From: Scytonema sp. UIC 10036 | GTDB lineage: Bacteria > Cyanobacteriota > Cyanobacteriia > Cyanobacteriales > Nostocaceae | Length of the DNA: 20,322 nucleotides | Direction: 5' to 3' | Assembly: GCF_009725235.1 (NCBI RefSeq) | Contig: NZ_WJFC01000235.1 | Location: forward strand, 1-20,322 | In this document: positions 1 to 7,236 of the stretch, piece by piece | How the letters are laid out: every line of letters begins with the position of its first letter | Numbering within the stretch: the stretch's first letter is position 1 | Position numbers and translations under genes: made by a program | Notes under the pieces: generated by a model | The model's input: the letters and a program-made list of their open reading frames with translations, nothing else | Database searches by the model: none | What the model was told of the DNA's origin: nothing

Positions 1-41
1 GGATTTTCATAGTTGGTGATGAAATTTCTTCATTGCCTTTT

Positions 42-638
42 TCAAGAAAGAATCTGTACAAAAATACCCAACAATCGTTCTACTGGTTCAATTGGTATTT
101 CTATCGGATCGATAAACAGAGTTTGGTTTTGTAAACGCAAAAATTTCCACAACACACCAGTTGTCACACAACCGTAAATCGCATTCACTGGATAGTTTCC
201 TCGCTCATTAAATATCTGTGCTGCTAACATTTCAGCACCACATTGACCTAAGCCAAGATTAATATTTTCGTTCTTAGCTTCGACTATTGTCATGACTGGT
301 GCCTTAATGTAGTACTGCTCTGGACTCCGCGTAATCAAGAAATCTGGAGAACCATTTAAGCCTCGTGATGGATCGACTGTGAAGTCATTCCCAGAAAATA
401 ATCCAATTTGATAATTCATTTTTCGTTTGACTTCCAGCAATACTGGAGCAATAATGAGTTCTGCACGAGCTTTTTCGCTGTTAATTGCTGTAGCTAAAGG
501 TAACGTCTCCTGCAAAGTCATAGATAGTAACTCAGTAGACTGTACAGGCTGTACGTTTGGGAACAGTCGAGTCTTTTCTTCTAGAGTTAAATTAAATTCT
601 TCGACAAGTTGTCTGAGAGTAATTTGGCTGTATGGCAT
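42..638 (-). CDS. PD-(D/E)XK nuclease-fold hypothetical protein
   Basis: A 198-residue protein with no signal peptide or membrane segment. I do not recognise a characterised family member. The middle resembles a PD-(D/E)XK nuclease core: E60 in a helix (KARAELIIAPVLLE), then SPDFLI with D99, then TIVEAKNE with E120 and K122, then a helix starting GLGQCGAEM that could supply the Gln of RecB-like variants. In that fold D99, E120 and K122 would bind metal and catalyse strand cleavage, but many small cyanobacterial members have no known activity. It stands alone and is transcribed away from crtO. The start is the ATG at 638, with no strong Shine-Dalgarno seen. The fold is inferred from motif spacing only, so DNA cleavage should not be assumed. 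Confidence 0.7.
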   Translation of the reverse strand: MPYSQITLRQLVEEFNLTLEEKTRLFPNVQPVQSTELLSMTLQETLPLATAINSEKARAELIIAPVLLEVKRKMNYQIGLFSGNDFTVDPSRGLNGSPDFLITRSPEQYYIKAPVMTIVEAKNENINLGLGQCGAEMLAAQIFNERGNYPVNAIYGCVTTGVLWKFLRLQNQTLFIDPIEIPIEPVERLLGIFVQILS

Positions 639-825
639 ATACTACCATTTAAGGGAACTGCAAAAAACAAATTATCTCATCTTGTGGGATGGAGAGCAGC
701 ACCGTGTGGGAGTTCCCGAATTTTTCTACCTAAAGGTTAGTTGCAGTCAAAACCGGGGAAAGAGTCAAATTAATGACACGCTTTCTAACATCTGGGAATA
801 AACATCCCTATCGAAAGTTACAGTT

Positions 826-2520
826 ATGGAATCTTATGATGTAGTTATTATTGGTGCGGGTCATAATGGTTTGGTCTGTGCCGGATACTTACTGAAAGCT
901 GGTTACAGTGTTTTGCTTTTAGAAGCACGTTCTATTCCCGGTGGCGGTTCCACAACTGAAGAACTTTTAGCTGCACAAGCCCCTGGTTTTAAATTCAATC
1001 CCTGTGCTATCGACCACCTATTTATTTTCCTTGGGCCAGTTATCCAAGAATTAGAACTACATAAATACGGCTTAGAATACCTCTGGTGCGACCCGGTTAT
1101 TTTTTGTCCCCATCCTGATGGAAAGTATTTCTTAGCTCATAAGTCAGTTGATAAGACTTGTGCGGAGATTGCCCGTTGGAGCGATCGCGATGCCAAAAAA
1201 TATAGCGAATATGTCAACTATTGGCAACGCTTCGTTAGCACCGTCATCCCCTACTTCAATGCACCGCCCAAGTCTATTATTGACTTGTTAGGAAATTACA
1301 ACTTGACAAAACTGCAAGACTTGTTCTCACTCTTAGGAGGTCCCAATGAAACGTTAGATTTCCTCCGCACAATCCTAACTAGCCCCCAAGATAATATTAA
1401 CGAGTATTTTGATTCTGAATTCCTCAAAGCACCCCTTGCCCGATTATCTGCCGAACTGAGTTCACCTCCTTATCAAAAGGCAATGTCCTTCGGAGCGATG
1501 ATGATGGTCATGCGTCACCATCCCGGTCAAGCTCGACCCCGTGGTGGTACTGGGGCATTAACAGACGCTTTAGTGAATTTAGTCAAAAGTCAAGGTGGTG
1601 TTATCCTCACCGACCAAAGAGTGGACAAAGTTTTAGTTGATAACGGTCAAGCAGTTGGTGTGAGAGTCACAGGTGGTAAAGAATATCGAGCCAACAAAGG
1701 AGTTATCTCCAACATTGATGCCAAACGGTTGTTTTTACAACATATGGAAGCTAGCGATGTGGATAGCGCCGACCCCAATTTACGGGAAAGATTGGCTCGC
1801 AGGATTGTTGACAACAACGAAAGCATCCTGAAAATTGACTTAGCTTTAAATGAACCCCTTCGATTTGAACATCACGAACATAGAGATGAGTACTTAATTG
1901 GCTCTATCCTAATTGCAGATTCTGTGAACCACGTCGAGAAAGCTCATAGTGATTGTACCCAAGGAAAGATTCCTGATGAAGACCCATCCATGTATTTAGT
2001 TATGCCCACCGGACGCGATCCTTCAATGGCACCTCCAGGCAAGCACACAGCATGGATTGAGTTTTTCGCCCCCTATCAAATTTCAGGTGCAGAAGGCACG
2101 GGGTTAAAGGGTACAGGTTGGACTGACGAACTGAAAAATAAAGTTGCCGATAGGGTTATTGAAAAACTAGCAGAGTATTCACCCAATCTCAAACACTCTA
2201 TTATTGCCCGTCATGTGGAAAGCCCTGCTGAACTATCACAACGACTGGGATTTTACAAAGGAAATTATTACCATCTCGACATGACTTTGGAACAGATGTT
2301 ATGCTTCCGACCCCTACCAGAAATCGCAAATTATAAGACTCCTATTGAGAATTTATATCTGACTGGAGCAGGAACTCATCCAGGTGGTTCTATTTCAGGA
2401 TTACCAGGGCGTAACTGTGCGCGTATTTTCTTACACGACCGACATCCAGTAGCACAAACATTGAAAGATGCAGGAGAATCTATAAAATCTACTGTAGCAT
2501 CTGTCTTTGGTCGCGAATAA
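826..2520 (+). CDS. crtO: CrtO-type beta-carotene ketolase (FAD-dependent)
   Basis: Predicted to add a 4-keto group to beta-carotene, giving echinenone and possibly canthaxanthin, at membranes. CrtO ketolases belong to the phytoene-desaturase superfamily and are unrelated to the CrtW di-iron ketolases. Visible signs are the N-terminal dinucleotide fold VVIIGAGHNG (G10-x-G12-x-x-G15), an acidic residue closing the second strand (LLLEAR), the PGGGSTTEE loop, and the C-terminal flavin signature YLTGAGTHPGGSISG (about 511-525) followed by GRNCAR. From memory of the Synechocystis CrtO (about 540 residues) the match runs along the whole length, including CAIDHLFIFLGPV and KGVISNIDAKRLFLQ. The 564-residue length is slightly above that, mostly through a longer C-terminus. 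A downstream oxidoreductase lies 200 bp away on the same strand. No clear Shine-Dalgarno is seen before the ATG. Confidence 0.92.
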   Translation: MESYDVVIIGAGHNGLVCAGYLLKAGYSVLLLEARSIPGGGSTTEELLAAQAPGFKFNPCAIDHLFIFLGPVIQELELHKYGLEYLWCDPVIFCPHPDGKYFLAHKSVDKTCAEIARWSDRDAKKYSEYVNYWQRFVSTVIPYFNAPPKSIIDLLGNYNLTKLQDLFSLLGGPNETLDFLRTILTSPQDNINEYFDSEFLKAPLARLSAELSSPPYQKAMSFGAMMMVMRHHPGQARPRGGTGALTDALVNLVKSQGGVILTDQRVDKVLVDNGQAVGVRVTGGKEYRANKGVISNIDAKRLFLQHMEASDVDSADPNLRERLARRIVDNNESILKIDLALNEPLRFEHHEHRDEYLIGSILIADSVNHVEKAHSDCTQGKIPDEDPSMYLVMPTGRDPSMAPPGKHTAWIEFFAPYQISGAEGTGLKGTGWTDELKNKVADRVIEKLAEYSPNLKHSIIARHVESPAELSQRLGFYKGNYYHLDMTLEQMLCFRPLPEIANYKTPIENLYLTGAGTHPGGSISGLPGRNCARIFLHDRHPVAQTLKDAGESIKSTVASVFGRE

Positions 2521-2720
2521 ACAAGTAAACATAGACGTGAAAAAGATGTAAGAGCGCAATGCAAGAGCGCCCCTACCAGGACTCTAGAGATATCCAATAG
2601 GGAGATAAGAAAGATGAATAATTTTCTATTTCCTCTATTCTTCTCAACTCTTTCTCGCTACCGATGACAAAGATAGCTAAAAATTGATGTAATAAAAGGG
2701 CTGTGGATAATAGTGGATCA

Positions 2721-3812
2721 ATGACAGATCGGGTTTTGATTCTTGGAGGACGCGGACGGATTGGCAGTAGCGTTGCCCAGGATATTCTCACTCATACACA
2801 GGCAGAAGTTACTATTACCGGACGTACCCCAGATAATGGAAGCCCCAATCCGCGAGTCCATTATTTGGTTTTAGATTTGGCAGATGTGGATAGACTTAGG
2901 AAAGCGATCGCGTCTTCTAATATAGTTATCCATTGTGCTGGTCCATTTCATTATAGAGACGCGAACGTTCTAAAAATCTGTATTGAAGAAGGCGTTAACT
3001 ATGCTGATGTCAGCGATCACCGTTCTTTCACGAGAAAAGCTTTAGAGCACCATGACGCAGCTGTCAAGGCGGGAGTTACAGCAATAATTAATACAGGTAT
3101 CTTTCCAGGAATTTCTAACAGCATGGTACATCAGGGCGTTGAACAATTAGATAAACCAGAAAAAATTCATTTAAGTTACTTAGTCTCTGGTTCCGGCGGC
3201 GCTGGTATTACCGTAATGCGAACAACTTTTTTAGGCTTGCAAAAACCTTTTGAAGCTTGGATAGATGGTCATTGGCAGATAGTCAAACCTTACAGCCAGC
3301 GAGAAAACATTGATTTTCCCAACCCATACGGACGCAGTGGGGTTTATTGGTTTGATATGCCAGAAACCTATACACTGCCTCATGCTTATCCATCTGTCAA
3401 AACCGTTATCACCAAGTTTGGCTCAGTTCCTGATTTTTACAATCATATGACATGGATAGCTGCTCATATTTTTCCCAAATGGCTCATGCAGCAGCAAAGC
3501 GCAATTGAATTTTTAGCTCATGTCAGTCACTTTATGACTGATGTCACCAATCGCTTTAGCGGAATTGGGGTAACAGTTCGGTCAGAAATTACCGGGCAAA
3601 GAGAAGGAAAAGAATCTGTTTTTTGCTCTACTTTAGTGCATGAAAACACAGCAGTTGCCTCTGGTTGCGGTACGGGTAGCATTGCTCAAATGTTACTTGA
3701 TGGGAAACTGAAAAAACCTGGTGTAACACCAGTAGAAGAAGCATTGTCAACAAACTTGTTTGAACAAGCTATGCAAAGCCGAGGCATCAAAATTAATCAC
3801 GAATGGTTGTGA
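2721..3812 (+). CDS. Saccharopine dehydrogenase-like NAD(P)-binding oxidoreductase
   Basis: An oxidoreductase of the saccharopine dehydrogenase-like group, with no signal peptide. The N-terminus is a Rossmann fold (RVLILGGRGRIGSSVAQ) followed by VLDLADVD and the strand NIVIHCAGPF, which places the cofactor pocket. The central segment NYADVSDH and INTGIFPGISN is typical of this family, in which NAD(P) is bound by the first domain and a mixed alpha/beta C-terminal domain holds the substrate. The substrate is unknown, and cyanobacterial members are not necessarily lysine-pathway enzymes. An upstream GTG at 2703 would add six residues, but it sits only 2 bases after GGG. The ATG at 2721 puts the first Rossmann strand at the N-terminus as usual, so I prefer it. 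The stop codon is immediately followed by the heptamer repeat array. Confidence 0.82.
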   Translation: MTDRVLILGGRGRIGSSVAQDILTHTQAEVTITGRTPDNGSPNPRVHYLVLDLADVDRLRKAIASSNIVIHCAGPFHYRDANVLKICIEEGVNYADVSDHRSFTRKALEHHDAAVKAGVTAIINTGIFPGISNSMVHQGVEQLDKPEKIHLSYLVSGSGGAGITVMRTTFLGLQKPFEAWIDGHWQIVKPYSQRENIDFPNPYGRSGVYWFDMPETYTLPHAYPSVKTVITKFGSVPDFYNHMTWIAAHIFPKWLMQQQSAIEFLAHVSHFMTDVTNRFSGIGVTVRSEITGQREGKESVFCSTLVHENTAVASGCGTGSIAQMLLDGKLKKPGVTPVEEALSTNLFEQAMQSRGIKINHEWL

Positions 3813-3813
3813 T

Positions 3814-3992
3814 GCCCAATGCCCAATCCCACAATCCAAAATCCAAAATCTAAAATCCCCAATCCCCAATCCCACAATCCAAAATCCAAAATCTAAAATC
3901 CCCAATCCCCAATCCACAATCCAAAATCCAAAATCCCCAATCCCCAATCCCCAATCCCACAATCCAAAATCCAAAATCTAAAATCCAAAATC
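3814..3992. repeat. STRR heptamer array with 43-bp higher-order unit
   Basis: About 25 tandem 7-mers with forms ATCCAAA, ATCCCCA, ATCTAAA and ATCCACA, interrupted at three places by the 8-mer ATCCCACA. Such short tandemly repeated repetitive sequences are characteristic of heterocystous cyanobacteria. The heptamers are themselves ordered: a six-unit block starting with ATCCCACA (or ATCCACA) begins at 3826, 3869, 3912 and 3954, giving 43, 43 and 42 bp periods. The array starts 2 bases after the preceding stop codon. Open frames through it on both strands are low-complexity artefacts. Confidence 0.95.
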
Positions 3993-4113
3993 GCATAACC
4001 CTTCTTTTGGCAGAAGTCAAAGTTGCATCCAGACACGTAGTATTCGTGTGAAGCTTAGAGTATGTATAAGTAATTATCCTTACACTCAGCAAATTCAAGC
4101 ACATAGTACGGTC

Positions 4114-4119
4114 AGGAGG
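4114..4119 (+). promoter_or_regulatory. Strong Shine-Dalgarno AGGAGG
   Basis: A perfect AGGAGG lies 7 bases upstream of the ATG at 4127. It fixes that start codon and is among the strongest ribosome binding sites in this window, where most plus-strand genes lack an obvious one. Confidence 0.8.
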
Positions 4120-4126
4120 CATTCCC

Positions 4127-4495
4127 ATGCAAACGTTTTTAGCTATTTTCAATAAAGCAGTACGTCAAAGCATTGTTGTTTTAGGATTGATGCTTCTTAT
4201 TAGTGTATCGAGTCTATTTTTTTTTACTCAGCAGCCTAGCTACGCTGTAACATCTCGTGCCAATCAACTAACACCAGAAGAAAAGATTGACCGCGCATAC
4301 GAATACAGCGAAGCAACTGGGCTGCGAGAAGAAGATCGACAAAAAGCTTACGAACAGGCAGTCAAGGACTCTAACAATCCACAAACTGTAGAGAAGACTT
4401 ACCAAAGAAATTTAAAAGCTGAAGCACAAGACAACCCGAATTCCAATATCCTTGAACAAGCTAAAGAATTAGTCGATCGAGTCACAACAAAATAA
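4127..4495 (+). CDS. Small exported hypothetical protein
   Basis: A 122-residue protein with a clear Sec-type signal peptide: a short positive N-region (K10, R14), a hydrophobic stretch from about 16 to 34, and a likely cleavage after A40 (PSYA|VTSRAN). The mature part of about 82 residues is charged and probably helical, rich in Glu, Lys and Gln (TPEEKIDRAYEYSEATG, VEKTYQRNLKAEAQD), and ends in LVDRVTTK. It has no cysteine and no catalytic motif. The overall style, small and secreted with a C-terminal amphipathic helix ending in VT(G/T)K, recalls proteins annotated as low-temperature-induced in Nostoc, but that is a loose resemblance and I do not assign it. Expected location is periplasm or thylakoid lumen. 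It has a perfect Shine-Dalgarno and appears monocistronic. Confidence 0.75.
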   Translation: MQTFLAIFNKAVRQSIVVLGLMLLISVSSLFFFTQQPSYAVTSRANQLTPEEKIDRAYEYSEATGLREEDRQKAYEQAVKDSNNPQTVEKTYQRNLKAEAQDNPNSNILEQAKELVDRVTTK

Positions 4496-4515
4496 ACATC
4501 GAATGGGTATAGGGC

Positions 4516-4550
4516 ATTGGGAATTGGTCATTAGTGATTGGTTATTGGTC
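4516..4550. repeat. Five-unit STRR heptamer run (ATTGGTC family)
   Basis: Five consecutive heptamers ATTGGGA, ATTGGTC, ATTAGTG, ATTGGTT and ATTGGTC, in exact 7-base register. The unit is the reverse complement of the GACCAAT heptamers at 15055-15082, so one repeat family occurs in both orientations in this window. The rest of the 4496-4733 gap holds only AT-rich and C-rich low-complexity sequence. Confidence 0.8.
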
Positions 4551-4733
4551 AAAAATCATTGATAATTCTTCCTTGTCCCCCTTGTCCCTATTCCCTAACC
4601 CCATAAGACTTTTGGTGCATAATTAGTTCAAAAAATAGTACAACTCAACAACCGTAGTGAATAAACGCTCTGGACAAGTGAAACGTCTTCAAATGAAGAT
4701 TGATTTTGAAGCAAGAGAGTAATCATTTCAACA

Positions 4734-5072
4734 ATGAAAAACGGTATCTTTAAGTGGGTTGTGATTTGTGCTTTGTGTGCTTTCCTAACAACTTCGCTCC
4801 CTGCCTTTGGTCCGCAGGGCACGAGCATACAGACTTCCTTTACAAAAGAATCTCTCAAAAACACAACCGCAAAGGCGTTTCCTAATTTTCCCTTGGTATA
4901 TTTTGGTTCGGGAAGATTTCAGGAGATCGGCAATCCCCAAAATCAACTGGTGTCCACGTATGAGTTCGATATGAAGCAGGGCATCAACCGCGATCGCCTT
5001 AAAGCAACAACCATAGCACAAATGATGCTTCTAGCACTGAGAGGCGTCATTTCTGTATCTTTTTACACATGA
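4734..5072 (+). CDS. Small exported hypothetical protein, adjacent to CKX-like gene
   Basis: A 112-residue protein I do not recognise. Residues 1-25 look like a signal peptide or membrane anchor (K2, K7, then VVICALCAFLTTSLPAF). The mature part has FPNFPLVYFGSGRF and a mixed C-terminus (INRDRLKATTIAQMMLLALRG) without a known motif. The end overlaps the alternative upstream start of the next gene as ATGA (5069-5072), and the preferred start of that gene is 26 bases downstream, so the two are probably co-transcribed and possibly translationally coupled. The Shine-Dalgarno is weak: AAGAGAG lies well upstream of the ATG. It could also be a decayed fragment, since the last 30 residues do not look like a natural C-terminus. 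Reality of the gene is moderate, function unknown. Confidence 0.5.
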   Translation: MKNGIFKWVVICALCAFLTTSLPAFGPQGTSIQTSFTKESLKNTTAKAFPNFPLVYFGSGRFQEIGNPQNQLVSTYEFDMKQGINRDRLKATTIAQMMLLALRGVISVSFYT

Positions 5073-5085
5073 AACTATTTCTTGT

Positions 5086-5092
5086 AAGAGGG
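5086..5092 (+). promoter_or_regulatory. Shine-Dalgarno that fixes the CKX-like start
   Basis: AAGAGGG lies 6 bases before the ATG at 5099. It supports that start over the upstream ATG at 5069, which overlaps the stop codon of the previous gene and would place ten extra residues before the Tat signal. Confidence 0.65.
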
Positions 5093-5098
5093 TTCCTT

Positions 5099-6550
5099 AT
5101 GAAGAATAATGCCTCGCGTCGCAACATTTTGCAAGGTTTGATTGCTAGTGTTGTTTTTGTTAAATTTGATACATTTAATTCTTCGTGGGGAACATATGCT
5201 AACGCCGCAGACTCGTTTGTCAACCTACCGCCTTTAGATGGAGTACTTTACATTGATGATGCTATACGCGTAAATGTGAGTGATGATTTTGGTCACCTAG
5301 TGCATCGTTACCCAAAAGCCGTACTTAAACCAGGTTCAATTGATGATATCGTCAACATTATCAGATTTGCTCGTACTCACAGCCTTAAAATTGCCGCACG
5401 CGGTCAAGGTCACTCCTGCTACGGTCAAGCACAAGTAGAAGAAGGTGTAATTATTGATATGAGTACACTGAACAAAATCCATTCTATTAGTACAACACAA
5501 GCTGTTGTTGACGCAGGGGTAGTGTGGAGTCAGCTGTTGCAAGCAACGCTACAGCAACAATTGACACCGCCAGTCCTCACCGATTACATCGAACTATCGA
5601 TTGGAGGAACCTTGTCAGTAGGCGGTGTCGGTGGCGCGAGCCATCGCTATGGCGTACAGGTTGATAATGTACTATCTCTTCAGGTTGTGACAGGTAACGG
5701 CTCTCTAGAAACTTGTTCCCTCGATCAAAACCGCGATCTATTTGAAGCAGTGCTAGCCGGTTTGGGTCAGTGTGGAATTATAGTACGGGCTACAATTCGG
5801 TTAATCGAAGCCTTCACCCATGCCCGTGTGTTTCTTTTGTATTACGATGATTTAGCTACATTTACTCATGACCAACGCTTACTAATTACTGAAGAACGGT
5901 TCAACTATGTAGAAGGTCAGGTAGTACCCAATACTAATGGAGGATGGCGTTATGTCTTAGAAGCGGCTAGCTTTTACACTCCACCCAAAGAGCCAGACAA
6001 CACCAGTTTACTTGCCTCTTTGAACTACACTCCGGGCACAGAACAAATAGAGGACAAATCTTACTTCAACTTTCTTAACCGCTTGGCAGAAACTGTTGCT
6101 TACCTCAAATCCATCAACATTTGGTCTAACCCTCATCCTTGGATTAATCTCTTTGTACCGAGTACAGCAGTTGAGCAATATGTTAGCGAAATTGTTTCTA
6201 CTTTGACACTGGCTGATACAGGAAATAGTCCAATTCTGCTGTACCCTGTCAAAACCGATCGTTTTAAGCTGCCTTTATTTCGGACGCCTGACGAGCAGGT
6301 TGTGTTTCTCTTGGCTATTCTACGGACTGCACAGCTTGATGATGCTACAGTTCGCAAAATGCTTGATGACAATCGGAGATTTTTTGAGAAAAACCGCGAT
6401 TTCGGCGGTACTCGCTATCCTGTAGGCGCTATTCAATTTTCTTATTTTGATTGGCAGCAGCACTTTGGTTCAGCTTGGAGCGGATTTATAAATGCTAAAC
6501 GACGTTACGATCCTGACAATTTGCTGACTCCCGGTCAGGGTATATTTTAA
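5099..6550 (+). CDS. Cytokinin dehydrogenase-like flavoprotein, Tat-exported
   Basis: A 483-residue secreted flavin oxidoreductase closest to cytokinin dehydrogenases (CKX), which remove the N6 side chain of isoprenoid cytokinins. The N-terminus MKNNASRRNILQGLIAS carries a twin-arginine motif (R7-R8) and a hydrophobic stretch, fitting export of a folded, FAD-loaded enzyme. The PCMH-type FAD domain has ARGQGHSCYGQA, where H105 corresponds to the histidine that binds FAD covalently in plant CKX, then SIGGTLSVGGVGG. D162 in LTDYIEL matches the catalytic Asp of maize CKX1, and E288 in RYVLEAASFY lies where the substrate-site Glu would be. The C-terminus HFGSAWSGFINAKRRYDP...LTPGQGIF matches the family ending. 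A cyanobacterial CKX (NoCKX1, Nostoc) is known, so the family call is good, but substrate specificity is unproven and another alcohol or sugar oxidase remains possible. Confidence 0.82.
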   Translation: MKNNASRRNILQGLIASVVFVKFDTFNSSWGTYANAADSFVNLPPLDGVLYIDDAIRVNVSDDFGHLVHRYPKAVLKPGSIDDIVNIIRFARTHSLKIAARGQGHSCYGQAQVEEGVIIDMSTLNKIHSISTTQAVVDAGVVWSQLLQATLQQQLTPPVLTDYIELSIGGTLSVGGVGGASHRYGVQVDNVLSLQVVTGNGSLETCSLDQNRDLFEAVLAGLGQCGIIVRATIRLIEAFTHARVFLLYYDDLATFTHDQRLLITEERFNYVEGQVVPNTNGGWRYVLEAASFYTPPKEPDNTSLLASLNYTPGTEQIEDKSYFNFLNRLAETVAYLKSINIWSNPHPWINLFVPSTAVEQYVSEIVSTLTLADTGNSPILLYPVKTDRFKLPLFRTPDEQVVFLLAILRTAQLDDATVRKMLDDNRRFFEKNRDFGGTRYPVGAIQFSYFDWQQHFGSAWSGFINAKRRYDPDNLLTPGQGIF

Positions 6551-6567
6551 AAATATATTTAAACTTT

Positions 6568-6598
6568 GTAGAGACGCGCTGTTTGAAGCGTCTCTACA
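6568..6598. terminator. Hairpin after CKX-like gene
   Basis: A perfect 11-bp stem, TGTAGAGACGC paired with GCGTCTCTACA, with a 9-base loop, placed 18 bases after the stop codon. There is no long T-tract (TTATCTTTT follows), so it may act as a terminator or may be a copy of the common Nostoc-type GTAGAGACGC palindromic repeat. Confidence 0.6.
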
Positions 6599-6622
6599 TT
6601 ATCTTTTCGTAAAATGGTATAA

Positions 6623-7103
6623 TGTGATTTGAACCATTGCGTGACCAAAATTTTGAATCATATCGTGACCAAAAGTAACGGAATATCAAGGTTTTTACCC
6701 TGTTCAATCACTTCATGTTATGAATCAAATTGTGACCGTGTGTTTTAAATATGAATCATAATATGACCAAAAGTTTTATTTATGCATTTTGTAAAAAAAC
6801 CAGATTTCAATACAGGAATTTGACCTAGAATTTGAAACTTTCGGTCAAAATATGATTCAAAACGTCCACAATATGGTTCAAAAACAGTTTTAACCAAAAA
6901 TTGAATGATTTTGCGATTGCCTAAGACTGAGTTTTTATTGCTCTGTTCGCCGCCTGCGTACAAATGAACTATAAAAGCCCTGTTGCTTGCGGTACTTAAA
7001 TTTTGAGGTTTTTAAACTCAAATTATAACTTTGAACTATATGTTGTCCTAAAGGATTTTGAAGCATGTCGTGTCCATTTGGTCAAAATATGATTCAAATC
7101 ACA
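6623..7103. mobile_element. Cargo-less Tn7/TniA-type miniature element with 5-bp TSD
   Basis: A 481-bp AT-rich segment with no credible gene. It begins TGTGATTTGAA at 6623 and ends with the exact reverse complement TTCAAATCACA at 7103. Over 28 bp the two ends agree at 22 positions, including an inner TGACCAAA. It is flanked on both sides by the 5-mer TATAA (6618-6622 and 7104-7108). Inside are at least eight copies of a motif close to TTGAAYCATATYGTGACC: direct at 6629, 6653, 6720 and 6751; inverted at 6842-6862 and 6864-6884; direct and weaker at 7031 and 7058; inverted at 7077-7098. TGT...ACA ends, a 5-bp duplication and multiple transposase-binding-like repeats are hallmarks of elements mobilised by TnsB/TniA transposases (Tn7, Tn5053, CRISPR-associated transposons). 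No transposase or cas gene is present, so it is non-autonomous or a deletion remnant. The family assignment is inference. Confidence 0.72.
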
Positions 7104-7115
7104 TATAATATCTCT

Positions 7116-7144
7116 ATGTTGGGTTGAAAAACGAAACCCAACAT
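7116..7144. repeat. Palindromic dispersed repeat, copy 1 (GTTGGGTT)
   Basis: A perfect 10-bp stem ATGTTGGGTT/AACCCAACAT with a 9-base loop, starting 13 bases outside the right end of the miniature element. The same core recurs at 7159-7185 and 17653-17677. Confidence 0.75.
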
Positions 7145-7158
7145 GAATTCTCCCTTGT

Positions 7159-7185
7159 GTTGGGTTTCACTTCGTTCAACCCAAC
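7159..7185. repeat. Palindromic dispersed repeat, copy 2 (GTTGGGTT)
   Basis: GTTGGGTT/AACCCAAC stem with an 11-base loop, followed by CTACG. It lies just beyond the 3' end of the minus-strand antiporter gene, so it could also help end that transcript. It closely matches 17653-17681 in stem, loop (TTCGTT core) and CTAC tail. Confidence 0.7.
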
Positions 7186-7236
7186 CTACGTTGATAAATT
7201 TTATTATCAGTAATCATCTGGACTTGATATAATCCC

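Noticed and set aside
427..801. 124-codon plus-strand frame before crtO
   Set aside because: Mostly antisense to the PD-(D/E)XK gene, with unnatural composition.
2376..2791. Two minus-strand frames of 72-73 codons around the crtO 3' end
   Set aside because: Overlap crtO or the start of the next gene, with no initiation signal and no domain.
3814..3992. Possible CRISPR array
   Set aside because: Units are contiguous 7-mers with no unique spacers, and no cas gene is nearby.
3747..4152. Three overlapping open frames on both strands rich in Gly/Phe/Trp/Ile or Asn/Pro/Lys/Ile
   Set aside because: They are translations of the 7-base repeat array, whose period produces low-complexity peptides in every frame.
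6745..6963. 72-codon minus-strand frame inside the miniature element
   Set aside because: It spans the repeated binding-site-like motifs, has no Shine-Dalgarno and no protein-like domain.
6623..7103. Cas12k, tracrRNA or CRISPR repeat of a CRISPR-associated transposon
   Set aside because: No coding sequence and no direct-repeat/spacer pattern was found. Only the ends resemble that element group.
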